From the NCBI GenBank assembly GCA_937948705.1, contig CALECF010000011.1, positions 1 through 60,935 of the forward strand: a DNA stretch of 60,935 nt, given 5' to 3'. The translations under genes were made by a program, and so were the position numbers. Of this stretch, positions 43,255 through 51,781 are shown in pieces. The stretch comes from an uncultured Anaerosolibacter sp. (GTDB lineage Bacteria; Bacillota_A; Clostridia; Peptostreptococcales; Thermotaleaceae). The first letter of the stretch is position 1, and the number at the start of each line of letters is the position of its first letter. Below the pieces are notes generated by a model. The model was given only the letters and a program-made list of their open reading frames with translations, made no database searches and had not been told where the DNA came from.

Positions 43255-43376
43255 TCTCCTTTTCTGCTTTATAAATCTATTATACCCTATAAAGCTTTAT
43301 ACCATATACACCATGTTTTTGCAAAGTCAAGATGAAAAAACTTCCTATCTTCATAGTCAATTTCTTTCAAAACCTC

Positions 43377-44714
43377 CTATTTCTTGTCCATACCTCTTTC
43401 ATAAAATTCTTTCATTTGGACTTCTGGTACAAAGAGTCCCCCTGTGGCCCAGGCAATATGGACAGCGTTCTCCATTGGAATGCACCCCATTGATCCAGGA
43501 TTCTCTTTAAAACGTTTAAAACCCAGAAGGGCAGCAGCGGAAGATGGTTCAATCTTGATATCTTCTAACACTTTCAACTGAGACACCATAGGATATAGTT
43601 CCGAGTCATCCACGGTATAAACCCCATCGATCCATGGCCCAACCATCCAACTTACCAGTGCCGAGGGTGCTCCCACGGCGAGACCATCGGCTTCCGTCTT
43701 ATTATCAATATGAAAATCCTGAACCTTTGCCTTTTCATATAAACCTGTCATCAACCCCAATTGCATGCAGGGTGAATGGGTAGGCTCTGCAAAAATGCAA
43801 TATACGTCTTCCCCAAAGAGGAGTTTCGCACCAAAGGTAACACCACCAGGGGCACCTCCGACACCACAGGGTAAATAAAGAACCAAAGGATGCTGTTTAT
43901 CAATGATAATACCTTTTTCTTTTAATTGCTTTTTTACCCGATATGCCGCAACACTATATCCTAAAAACAATTCTTTCGATTGCTCATCATCAACGAAATA
44001 ACTCATTGGGTCTTGATCTGATTGTTTTCTTCCTTCCTCCACAGCCTTGCTATAGTCTGAGGCATACTCAATCACCTGTACACCTTTTTCTCTCAAAAGA
44101 ATCTTCTTCCATTCCTTGGCATCGGCAGACATATGGACTGTTACACGAAATCCTATGGCTGCACTGATGATTCCAATACTTAGACCCAGATTTCCTGTAG
44201 AGCCAACAGCGATTCCATACTTTTGAAAGAATCTTTTAAATGACTCCGAGGCCATGATGGCATAGTCATCCTCATAGGACAATAGCCCACTCTCTATGGC
44301 TAAAGTCTCTGCATGTTTCAACACTTCATAGATGCCCCCTCTGGCTTTGATAGAGCCCGCCACGGGCAGTTCGTTATCACACTTTAAAAACAATCTGCCT
44401 GGAATTTTCATCCCATCTTCTTTCTCCAAGTATGCCTTCATTTTGGGAATCTCCTTTAAGGGAGATTCAATGATTCCCTGACTAAGGATCGTTTCTGGGA
44501 AAAGTGCTTCAATCAAGGGTGCAAATCTATGCCATCGCTTTTCTGCATCCAAGATATCCTCCTCTGTTAGCGGCAGCGATGGGAGATGTTTTTCCACTTT
44601 CTCCTTTTTCAGATTCATCCAAAAAACCGGTTTATATGTCATCAGATCCTCAAGTAAAGGAAATTCTGCCTGCCATTCCTTTAAAGTCTTGCCATGAACA
44701 TGCCCTTTCTCCAT
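43377..44714 (-). CDS. dsdA: D-serine ammonia-lyase
   Basis: A 445-residue PLP enzyme that converts D-serine to pyruvate and ammonia. The cofactor Lys123 is in G-S-I-K-A-R-G-G-I-Y-E-V, with the substrate loop S-T-G-N-L-G-L-S, the glycine-rich phosphate-binding L-P-C-G-V-G-G-A-P-G-G-V and the C-terminal S-S-A-A-A-L. The pattern is DsdA-like over its length. No dsdC/dsdX neighbour occurs. It is monocistronic. Confidence 0.93.
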   Translation of the reverse strand: MEKGHVHGKTLKEWQAEFPLLEDLMTYKPVFWMNLKKEKVEKHLPSLPLTEEDILDAEKRWHRFAPLIEALFPETILSQGIIESPLKEIPKMKAYLEKEDGMKIPGRLFLKCDNELPVAGSIKARGGIYEVLKHAETLAIESGLLSYEDDYAIMASESFKRFFQKYGIAVGSTGNLGLSIGIISAAIGFRVTVHMSADAKEWKKILLREKGVQVIEYASDYSKAVEEGRKQSDQDPMSYFVDDEQSKELFLGYSVAAYRVKKQLKEKGIIIDKQHPLVLYLPCGVGGAPGGVTFGAKLLFGEDVYCIFAEPTHSPCMQLGLMTGLYEKAKVQDFHIDNKTEADGLAVGAPSALVSWMVGPWIDGVYTVDDSELYPMVSQLKVLEDIKIEPSSAAALLGFKRFKENPGSMGCIPMENAVHIAWATGGLFVPEVQMKEFYERGMDKK

Positions 44715-44780
44715 ATATGATTCATCCTTTCTTTATTGTTGTTTTAATCTTGAGGGGTTATTTGCATATATAGCTTTTGA

Positions 44781-45227
44781 TTATTTCCTTTCCCATAGGA
44801 ATAGATGAAAAGCCTTTTCTAATGGCTGAAAATCACACTTCTTGAACGTCCCTTGAGATCCGGTATTATTGATTGCTACCAATCCACTCATAAAATCTAC
44901 GCCCAATTCCTCACTGTACTGTTTCCCTTGTTCCAGTAGTTTGGTTGCTATACCCTTGTGCTGATAGGCAGGTACTACAGCTATTAAATCTACCCATAGT
45001 CCTCTATAATGCAGAGTCTGTACCAGCAGAAGGCTGATAAAACCTACAATCCTCATATCTATCTCTGCAACAAAAATATTATTCCTTTGATCCTTAGCGA
45101 TCTCGATGATTCTTTCTTCACTATATTTGCAGTCTTGAAATGTCAATAGATCTACTTCCTTTAATTGGGTCGCATCCTGTAATGTATCATTGAACGATCT
45201 AATTTTCAAAATCATTTTCCTTTTCAT
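44781..45227 (-). CDS. GNAT family N-acetyltransferase
   Basis: A 148-residue acetyltransferase with the acetyl-CoA loop V-V-P-A-Y-Q-H-K-G-I-A-T-K-L-L near residue 85 and a preceding D-M-R-I-V-G-F-I-S-L strand. The C-terminal F-K-K-C-D-F-Q-P-L-E-K-A-F-H is typical of the fold. The substrate is unknown. Start choice is uncertain: ATG at 45227 abuts GGGGG, and an in-frame ATG four codons later also has a purine-rich site. It is monocistronic and divergent from cwlJ. Confidence 0.82.
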   Translation of the reverse strand: MKRKMILKIRSFNDTLQDATQLKEVDLLTFQDCKYSEERIIEIAKDQRNNIFVAEIDMRIVGFISLLLVQTLHYRGLWVDLIAVVPAYQHKGIATKLLEQGKQYSEELGVDFMSGLVAINNTGSQGTFKKCDFQPLEKAFHLFLWERK

Positions 45228-45424
45228 CCCCCTCGAAAGCTTACAATGAAATATAATAGTTTCTTATATATTTCCCTGATTTATTGTAGATTCCTTCACA
45301 ATATTTAGTACTTTTTTCAGTCATAATGAATATTGTAATATTATCAGAACAAAGCATTTTAAGTTTTGTTCTATCTTTCAGCAATATAACCTTTTTATAT
45401 ACGTGAAGTTGAGGTGATAAAATC

Positions 45425-45868
45425 ATGGCTTATTCCGGAAGAGAATTGCTGGCAAGAATGATTCGGTGTGAAGCAGGCGGTGAAGGTGAAAATGGTATGA
45501 AGGCCGTTGCCACTGTCATCATGAATAGAGTCCGTGTCCCCTATGGCGAATATCAACGCCTCGGCCAAGGAGATCTTCGAAAAGTGATGTATCAGAAAGG
45601 ACAGTTCGATTGTGTGCGTTCTGTTTTAGCAGGAAAACCCAATCCCCAAACAGTCTGGGCGAATCCACCAGAGCAGGTCCACTATGACATTGCCGATTGG
45701 GCCATCGCGGGTAACCGATTGTTTACCGTAGGCAACTCTCTGTGGTACTTCAATCCATTTCAGCCGACGTGCATACAAACATTTCCCCGTAACGGCTCTG
45801 GTACCTTCCAGGTCCGTGTAATAGAGCACTGCTTCTACAATCCAACAGAACTTTATGCACAAACATAA
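45425..45868 (+). CDS. cwlJ: Spore cortex-lytic hydrolase, CwlJ/SleB type
   Basis: A 147-residue Hydrolase_2 domain protein. It shows the catalytic-domain pattern L-L-A-R-M-I-R-C-E-A-G-G-E-G (the Glu is the likely catalytic acid), A-T-V-I-M-N-R-V and Q-F-D-C-V-R-S-V. Like CwlJ, it has no signal peptide and no extra binding domain, while SleB is secreted, so CwlJ is the better match. CwlJ degrades cortex peptidoglycan during germination and needs GerQ for its place in the coat; the gerQ-like gene follows 33 bases later. TTGAGGTGA lies upstream of the ATG. Confidence 0.9.
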   Translation: MAYSGRELLARMIRCEAGGEGENGMKAVATVIMNRVRVPYGEYQRLGQGDLRKVMYQKGQFDCVRSVLAGKPNPQTVWANPPEQVHYDIADWAIAGNRLFTVGNSLWYFNPFQPTCIQTFPRNGSGTFQVRVIEHCFYNPTELYAQT

Positions 45869-45901
45869 TAAATAAACAATTATAGTTAAGGAGGATGATA
45901 T

Positions 45902-46342
45902 ATGTTTCGTCAAGATAACCCAAACTATTATTACCGCCAAATGCCCATGGGCCCTATGACACCAGGCATGCCCATGATGCCGGGAATGCCTATGATGCCA
46001 ACTATGCCCATGATGCCTACTCAACCAATGACACCAGGTACCACGGCTGTTCCACCTTTTCCTGTTCCAACACCAATGATGGATACAACGACGCCCCCTA
46101 CCTTTGAGATGCAGCCAGGGGCTCCAGTTCAGCAGGATATTAACTATACCCAAGGATATATGAGAACACAAATCGGCAGATATGTGAGGATAGACTTCCT
46201 AGTAGGCACAAATATGTTCATTGATAGAGAAGGCACCCTTATCGATGTTGGAATCGACTATGTTATCATCAGAGAAGCTGAAACCGACGATTTGGTATTG
46301 TGTGACATGTATTCAATTAAATTTGTAAAGTTTTACTATTAA
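45902..46342 (+). CDS. gerQ: GerQ-like spore coat protein with Met/Pro repeats
   Basis: A 146-residue protein. The first half is low complexity, rich in Met, Pro and Gly (repeats of the type P-G-M-P-M-M-P). The second half (from residue ~80) fits GerQ: Y-I/M-R-T-Q-I-G-R-Y-V-R-I-D-F-L, G-T-L-I-D-V-G-I-D-Y-V-I-I-R-E and M-Y-S-I-K-F-V-K-F. GerQ is a coat protein that places CwlJ and is crosslinked by transglutaminase. Its position next to cwlJ supports the call. AAGGAGGATGATAT precedes the ATG. Confidence 0.88.
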   Translation: MFRQDNPNYYYRQMPMGPMTPGMPMMPGMPMMPTMPMMPTQPMTPGTTAVPPFPVPTPMMDTTTPPTFEMQPGAPVQQDINYTQGYMRTQIGRYVRIDFLVGTNMFIDREGTLIDVGIDYVIIREAETDDLVLCDMYSIKFVKFYY

Positions 46343-46363
46343 CTTTCTATGCACCTGTCCATA

Positions 46364-46404
46364 TGAAACAGACTGCTTTGGCATAGCCAAAGCAGTCTGT
46401 TTCA
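46364..46404 (+). terminator. Terminator of the cwlJ-gerQ pair
   Basis: Perfect 19-bp arms (46364-46382 with 46386-46404) with loop ATA; the outer arm starts TGAAACAGACTGC. No long T run is visible. Confidence 0.75.
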
Positions 46405-46452
46405 CAATGTGAAAAAATATATACAGGCTTTCGATCATTTAAAAGAAAGGTG

Positions 46453-47100
46453 ATGAGTTTATTGTATTATCCTGAGTACCCTCCGTATATGTATCGGATG
46501 GCCCCGATCCCATCCTATGTAAGAATACTCCATGCATCTCCCGATGCTCCTGGGGTAGATGTCTATGCAAACGGCAATCTGGTTGCCCAAAATTTAACCT
46601 ATAAGAACTTTACGCCTTATCTCCCATTGGCCCCAGGACGATATTCAGTCCTTGTATATCCAACTGGTACGAGAGTAACACCCGTGATCAATACCAGGTT
46701 AGATGTGATGCCCAATGCTAATTATACCGTTGCAGCTGTGGGGATGCTAAGGGATATCAAAGCCCTTGTCGTTCCAGATACCGCCTTACCATTACCAGCA
46801 AATCGTTCTCAGATTAAATTTGTTCATCTAGCCCCAAATGCCCCTATGGTTGATATCACTACATCTGATGGCACGATCCTCTTTAGAAATATTGAATTTA
46901 AAGAAATCAGTAATAACTTGATCATCTCCCCAGGTAGATATACGATCCAAGCTCGCATCGCAGGAACTCCCCAGGTGGTGCTCACCGTCCCAAATGTAGT
47001 GGCGGAGGCGGGTAAATATTATACAATTTATGCCGTTGGACTGGTGGATCAAGAGCCTCCTCTTCAGGTCTTGATTGCCCTAGATAAAGCATCCTATTAA
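46453..47100 (+). CDS. DUF4397 domain protein
   Basis: A 215-residue protein with two DUF4397 repeats, each of the form V-R-I-L-H-A-S-P-D-A-P-G-V-D-V-Y and ...K-F-V-H-L-A-P-N-A-P-M-V-D-I-T. The fold is immunoglobulin-like. There is no signal peptide, but the N-terminus is Tyr/Pro-rich (L-Y-Y-P-E-Y-P-P-Y-M-Y), as in small coat proteins, so a spore-surface role is possible; it lies right after cwlJ-gerQ, behind their terminator. The start is uncertain between ATG 46453 and TTG 46462, the second being better spaced from AAAGGTGA. Confidence 0.82.
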   Translation: MSLLYYPEYPPYMYRMAPIPSYVRILHASPDAPGVDVYANGNLVAQNLTYKNFTPYLPLAPGRYSVLVYPTGTRVTPVINTRLDVMPNANYTVAAVGMLRDIKALVVPDTALPLPANRSQIKFVHLAPNAPMVDITTSDGTILFRNIEFKEISNNLIISPGRYTIQARIAGTPQVVLTVPNVVAEAGKYYTIYAVGLVDQEPPLQVLIALDKASY

Positions 47101-47103
47101 AGC

Positions 47104-47143
47104 ATGTAAAAAGCGAACATAGTTCTATGTTCGCTTTTTACAT
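47104..47143 (+). terminator. Terminator of the DUF4397 gene
   Basis: A perfect 18-bp stem (ATGTAAAAAGCGAACATA) with a 4-base loop lies right after the stop codon; its right arm contains TTTTT. Confidence 0.85.
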
Positions 47144-47218
47144 ACGCCCCTATACAAAAGACAAACTACCCTTTATAATAAGATAGAAATTATATTATAT
47201 CTTAGGAGGACGTAAAAC

Positions 47219-47818
47219 TTGAAGCACATCAGAGGCATTTTTTTTACAGGGTTATTCGCGTTAATACCCATCGTTGGAACCCTGAGTATTGTAGGGTGGC
47301 TATTCAATAGAATCGATCTTATCTTCCGTGAGCCGTTGGAACGGTTTATAGGTTTTCCATTGGTAGGGGTAGGCATTATCCTCACTCTCCTCATCATATT
47401 TGCAACAGGTATCATCTCAAGAAATTATCTTGGGAAGAAATTAATTCATATTGCAGAAACACTTTTAAGAAGAATTCCTCTTGTGAGTACAGTTTTTGTG
47501 TCTATGAAACAGTTAGTCGACCTTATATTCACGGACCAAAAGAATGCTTTTAAGTCTGCTGTCCTTATACAGTACCCTACAAAGGGTATTTATGCCATTG
47601 GTTTTGTCACATCTGAAGCACCTCAAGAAGCAAAAACAAAAACAGATAAAAATCTTATAAGTATTTTCATCCCTACAACCCCAAACCCAACCTCAGGTAT
47701 GCTTGTGATGATTCCTGAAGAGGATATCACCAAGCTGGACATGCCTGTGGAAGCAGCCATCAAAATGGTAGTTTCTGGGGGAATTCTCGTGCCAGAGAAC
47801 TTACCTGTTGAAAAATAG
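47219..47818 (+). CDS. DUF502 family membrane protein
   Basis: A 199-residue protein with two N-terminal membrane segments and the DUF502 pattern: G-I-F-F-T-G-L-F-A-L-I-P-I-V-G-T, I-P-L-V-S-T-V-F-V-S-M-K-Q-L and ...F-I-P-T-T-P-N-P-T-S-G-M-L. The start is TTG at 47219 with AGGAGG nine bases upstream. The function is unknown; the second half is probably a soluble domain on one membrane face. It is monocistronic. Confidence 0.88.
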   Translation: MKHIRGIFFTGLFALIPIVGTLSIVGWLFNRIDLIFREPLERFIGFPLVGVGIILTLLIIFATGIISRNYLGKKLIHIAETLLRRIPLVSTVFVSMKQLVDLIFTDQKNAFKSAVLIQYPTKGIYAIGFVTSEAPQEAKTKTDKNLISIFIPTTPNPTSGMLVMIPEEDITKLDMPVEAAIKMVVSGGILVPENLPVEK

Positions 47819-47857
47819 AGTAAAAGGGACGCCCATGGGAGTCCCTTTTACTCTATT
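47814..47857. terminator. Bidirectional terminator
   Basis: A perfect 17-bp stem (AATAGAGTAAAAGGGAC) overlaps the stop codons of the DUF502 and converging asnB genes. Confidence 0.85.
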
Positions 47858-49701
47858 TACTTGATACTTATCTTATACTTCTCAAACCATGAGTTCACCT
47901 GTATCAAATATGCAAATAATTGAGGTCCATTCATTAATTGACCGAACCAAGGCTTATTAAAACCTATATCCCTGGCATTCATAAGCTGACTTAATTTATC
48001 TTTATTCACAAATTGCAACAAAGGAGAGCTAGGATTCTCAATTATATTCGTCAGCCGTTCCCTCACTGCTGCTAAATAACCTGGATTATGGGTCTTCGGA
48101 TAAGGACTTTTCTTTCTCATAAGGACATCTTCTGGCAGCATACCCTTTATAGCCCTTCTAAGAATTCCTTTTTCTCGCTGATCACAGTTCTTCATTTCCC
48201 AAGGTATGTTCCAAACATATTCCATCAGCCTATGATCACAGAAGGGGACCCTTACTTCTAACCCTGTTCCCATACTCATGCGATCCTTGCGATCTAATAA
48301 TGTCGTCATAAACCAAATCATATTCATATAAAACAAGGTGCGTCTTGCTGCATCCTCAGGCTTTTCTCCTGGTAGATTAGGTACTTCTCTTAATGTTTCT
48401 TGATATCGGGCATCTAGATAGTCTCTAGGCTTAATCTTCTGATAGAATTCTGGTGAAAGCAGTTCCATTCTTTCATCAAAATTTCTTATCCAAGGGAAGG
48501 AATCATTTTTTAAAGCTTCTGAACTATGGAACCATGGATATCCGCCAAACATCTCATCTGCACATTCTCCCGATAGAGCTACAGTGACATCTTTTTTGAT
48601 TTCTTTACAAAACAAATATAAAGATGAGTCAATATCTGCCATGCCCGGTAAATCCCGTACAGCTAAAGATCTGTCTAGGGCATCCACAAGCTGCTGAGTA
48701 TCCACATACATATAATGATGCTGGGTACCTAGGTATTCTGATACCTTTTTAACCCATGGACCATCAGAATTGGGTTGAAACTCGTTGGCTTTAAAGTATT
48801 TATCATTATCAGCATAATCTATGGAGTAAGTATGAAGGGGACCAATCCCATCTTCCTTGTATGCTTTTGCCGCGATGGCTGATATTGCACTCGAATCGAT
48901 TCCTCCAGATAAAAAGGTGCAAACTGGTACATCAGCAACCAGCTGTCTTTTCACGGCATCAACCAGTAATTCCCTTATGGTGTCCACAGTAGTTCCCATA
49001 TCATCTGCATGGGGTTTACTCTCAAACTGCCAGTATCTTCTCAGGTGGGCCCCACCCCGATCATAAAGAAGACAAAAACCAGGTCTCACCTCATGAATTC
49101 CTTTGAAAATGCCATGTCCTGGCGTCCTTGAAGGACCCATGATAAAAATTTCTGATAAACCCTCATCATCTACCTCTGCTTTGATTTCATCATTCGCTAA
49201 AATTGACTTCAATTCAGATCCAAAAATGATACCTTTATTGGTTTCAGCATAAAATAGAGGTTTTACACCCAAACGATCTCTAGCCATGAACAAGGTTTGA
49301 TGTAGACTATCCCATATGCCAAAGGCAAATATACCATTAAAATGCTCTACACACTGGGGTCCCCATTCCATATAAGCTACCAATAAAACCTCTGTATCAG
49401 AATTACTTTGAAAATGATATCCTTTACTTTTCAATGTGTTGCGAAGATCCACAAAATTATAAAGTTCCCCATTATATATTACCACATAGGTGTTGCCATC
49501 CCTCTCTTTGACCATAGGCTGTGCTCCACCCTCAGGATCCACAACAGAGAGTCTACGATGACCGAAGGCAGCATGACGAGATAACCATAAGCCTTTCGCA
49601 TCGGGTCCTCTATCGGCTAGGGTAGCCGTCATCTGTTCCAAAACATCCTTCTTTTGCGTCAAATCATGATTCCAATCAATCCATCCAGTAATCCCGCACA
49701 T
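47857..49701 (-). CDS. asnB: Asparagine synthase (glutamine-hydrolysing)
   Basis: A 614-residue two-domain enzyme. The start at ATG 49701 makes Cys2 (M-C-G-I-T-G-W) the N-terminal nucleophile after Met removal, and GAGGAGG lies upstream; an in-frame ATG eight codons earlier would bury it. The glutaminase domain has N-G-E-L-Y-N and S-D-T-E-V-L-L, and the synthetase domain shows the PP-loop S-G-G-I-D-S-S near residue 257 and G-E-C-A-D-E-M-F-G-G-Y near 370. It makes asparagine from aspartate, ATP and glutamine. It is monocistronic. Confidence 0.95.
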   Translation of the reverse strand: MCGITGWIDWNHDLTQKKDVLEQMTATLADRGPDAKGLWLSRHAAFGHRRLSVVDPEGGAQPMVKERDGNTYVVIYNGELYNFVDLRNTLKSKGYHFQSNSDTEVLLVAYMEWGPQCVEHFNGIFAFGIWDSLHQTLFMARDRLGVKPLFYAETNKGIIFGSELKSILANDEIKAEVDDEGLSEIFIMGPSRTPGHGIFKGIHEVRPGFCLLYDRGGAHLRRYWQFESKPHADDMGTTVDTIRELLVDAVKRQLVADVPVCTFLSGGIDSSAISAIAAKAYKEDGIGPLHTYSIDYADNDKYFKANEFQPNSDGPWVKKVSEYLGTQHHYMYVDTQQLVDALDRSLAVRDLPGMADIDSSLYLFCKEIKKDVTVALSGECADEMFGGYPWFHSSEALKNDSFPWIRNFDERMELLSPEFYQKIKPRDYLDARYQETLREVPNLPGEKPEDAARRTLFYMNMIWFMTTLLDRKDRMSMGTGLEVRVPFCDHRLMEYVWNIPWEMKNCDQREKGILRRAIKGMLPEDVLMRKKSPYPKTHNPGYLAAVRERLTNIIENPSSPLLQFVNKDKLSQLMNARDIGFNKPWFGQLMNGPQLFAYLIQVNSWFEKYKISIK

Positions 49702-49948
49702 AGATATGTCCTCCTCATTTTTCAACTGATAATATTAGCATTTGATTTTGATTATTATTTTTATATGATATATTACTATTTGAGAAGCGATTCTTGTGCC
49801 TGTACGAATGGGAAAGCCTTACAAATTAATTTATATAAAATTTCTTTATAAAAGAGAGACAGGAAAAAAAACTTTTATGAAGAATATCTATATTGATCTC
49901 TGCGATTGAATTTTCTAAAGGTTCAAAATATACTAAGGGGGCTATTCC

Positions 49949-50812
49949 ATGATCAAAACAAATAAGAGCAGATTGGTAATGCAATCCGTTCAGGGCCAAA
50001 TTTCCCATCCTGCTTCAGTATACCCATACCGCCTCATGCATGATGGCACTTCCCATATTTTACCTGCTACTGGTGGTATTACTTATAATGTAAAGGTCGG
50101 AGACTCAGCTATGAACTGGATTGGGGATCATATTGAACCCGGGGTTACGATCAAAGCAAAGGATGAAAAGTCCAATGGAGCTTTGAATCTTTTAGCTTGT
50201 ATTGGTAACGAAGCCAAGGTTGTTACAGGAGATGCAAAAGGGGCTGAAGGATTTGTAACCGGTATCCATGGTGGCGTAGAGCATGTGATGATATATTTCC
50301 ACCACAAGGATCTTGAAAAAATGTCTATTGATGATCAAATTTTAATAAAATCCTATGGGCAAGGTCTGCAAATCCATGAAGTTCCTGAAATCATGATCAT
50401 GAACCTTGATCCATTATTGCTGGACAAGATGCACATAAAAATAGGAGACGACGGCTGTTTAGAAGTTCCTGTGGTGACAGAGGTTCCAGCCTACCTGATG
50501 GGCTCCGGCATCGGCTCCCCCACGGCAGCAAAGGGAGATTATGATATCATGACAGCCGACCCTGAGGCCAATAAACAGTACGGATTAGATCAGCTTCGCT
50601 TCGGTGATCTTGTCCTCCTTAGAGATTGTGATAATACCTATGGCAGAGGCTATCTACAGGGCGCCGTAACCATTGGCGTCATCATCCATAGTGACTGTAT
50701 TAAGATGGGTCATGGTCCTGGTGTGACAACCATTATGACTTGTAAGGCGACAAAAATAAGAGGTATTAAGGATCCTAAAGCCAATATTGCTTATTATATG
50801 GAGATTAAATAA
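49949..50812 (+). CDS. DUF4438 family protein
   Basis: A 287-residue soluble protein matching the DUF4438 pattern: P-A-T-G-G-I-T-Y-N-V-K-V-G-D-S-A, W-I-G-D-H-I-E-P-G-V-T, I-G-N-E-A-K-V-V-T-G-D-A-K-G-A-x-G-F-V-T-G-x-H-G-G-V-E-H-V and G-I-G-S-P-T-A-A-K-G-D-Y-D-I. Members occur in anaerobes; the function is unknown. GGGGG lies before the ATG at 49949. It is monocistronic. Confidence 0.85.
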   Translation: MIKTNKSRLVMQSVQGQISHPASVYPYRLMHDGTSHILPATGGITYNVKVGDSAMNWIGDHIEPGVTIKAKDEKSNGALNLLACIGNEAKVVTGDAKGAEGFVTGIHGGVEHVMIYFHHKDLEKMSIDDQILIKSYGQGLQIHEVPEIMIMNLDPLLLDKMHIKIGDDGCLEVPVVTEVPAYLMGSGIGSPTAAKGDYDIMTADPEANKQYGLDQLRFGDLVLLRDCDNTYGRGYLQGAVTIGVIIHSDCIKMGHGPGVTTIMTCKATKIRGIKDPKANIAYYMEIK

Positions 50813-50816
50813 ATGT

Positions 50817-50870
50817 AAAAAAGGAATAAACAAGAAACATATGGTCTATGTTCCTTGTTTATTCCTTTTT
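50817..50870. terminator. Bidirectional terminator
   Basis: A long, nearly perfect stem (AAGGAATAAACAAG with its complement, extended by AACATA/TATGTT) lies between two converging genes and ends in TTTTT on the plus strand. Confidence 0.85.
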
Positions 50871-50872
50871 TA

Positions 50873-51640
50873 TCACTGATGCAACATTTGGATTCTATAC
50901 ATGTAGTATTTTTCTTCTCTCTGCATATGATCCGGTAGCAATGGAGAAGTCAAGCCCGTTGCATACACCTTACATTTCCCTCTTGCTTCCTTCACAAGCT
51001 CTAAATAGCATATAAATTTATCAATTTCCTCTTCGACTTCTTTATTAAAATATTCAAGCCCTCCATCTTCAAGCCCTGTTCTTTCAAACATTTTATACAT
51101 CTCAAAGGCTTTTTTAAACAAAAGGTCGAAGCGCTTCACAAACTTCTCTGCTTTATGGATGAGTTCCGTCTCAATAGGATCTAATTCTGCTGCGATAGAA
51201 CTGGCATGACCAGAAGCATCGGGTAACCATACCTTATGAAGGCGAATATTTTCCAATGCTCTGTTAAAAGGAATGGTTCCTTGGGCCATACAAAGAACCC
51301 TATGATATTCCATGGCCTCATTGATCATATGATTGATAAAACTCGGTGGCAAACCCAACTCGATGTCACACTGCATAAGCTTTGTCAACAATACTCTCTT
51401 AAATTGAATGAATTGCCCCAAGGCCACCATATTTTTTGATACGAGATTTGCTAATTCTTGTGCTGCTATCTCCCCTGTAAAAGACTTTGCTTCCTCATGA
51501 AGCGCTTTGAATAGATTCATGAAATAGGCTGCTGTTTGAATCGCTTCCACTTCTTTCGGTGATAAATTGGTGTACTGAAACTCACCATGATCCCTCATGA
51601 TTCCCGTCCAAAATTCTATCTCTTTTTTAATGTCAAACAT
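50873..51640 (-). CDS. DUF2935 domain protein
   Basis: A 255-residue all-helical protein with two repeats of the DUF2935 type: F-W-T-G-I-M-R-D-H-G-E-F near residue 10 and A-M-E-Y-H-R-V-L-C near 130, with E-x-x-x-H and D-H motifs that resemble ferritin-like metal sites. The role is unknown; related proteins are common in Clostridia and Bacillus. AGGGGG lies before the ATG. It is monocistronic. Confidence 0.85.
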   Translation of the reverse strand: MFDIKKEIEFWTGIMRDHGEFQYTNLSPKEVEAIQTAAYFMNLFKALHEEAKSFTGEIAAQELANLVSKNMVALGQFIQFKRVLLTKLMQCDIELGLPPSFINHMINEAMEYHRVLCMAQGTIPFNRALENIRLHKVWLPDASGHASSIAAELDPIETELIHKAEKFVKRFDLLFKKAFEMYKMFERTGLEDGGLEYFNKEVEEEIDKFICYLELVKEARGKCKVYATGLTSPLLPDHMQREEKYYMYRIQMLHQ

Positions 51641-51721
51641 ATCGCTACCCCCTTATTTTTCCATTACTATAACATATGCACTATAGAGGGGTTCTGCGCT
51701 CCTTACAAATTAGAATTTTAA

Positions 51722-51767
51722 CAACAAAAAATTCACCCCAATTTTCATCAGGGTGAACTCTTTTGTT
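51722..51767 (-). terminator. Terminator of fabK
   Basis: TTCACCC/GGGTGAA with flanking CAACAAAA/TTTTGTTG forms an interrupted stem about 15 bases past the fabK stop codon. Confidence 0.7.
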
Positions 51768-51781
51768 GAGATATACTTTAA

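Noticed and set aside
45241..45426. 61-codon frame upstream of cwlJ on the minus strand
   Set aside because: No ribosome binding site and no recognisable pattern; the region is better explained as the cwlJ promoter.
45626..46171. His/Trp-rich open frame antisense to cwlJ-gerQ
   Set aside because: It is the complement of the Met/Pro/Gly repeat region of gerQ; its composition is an artefact and it has no ribosome binding site.
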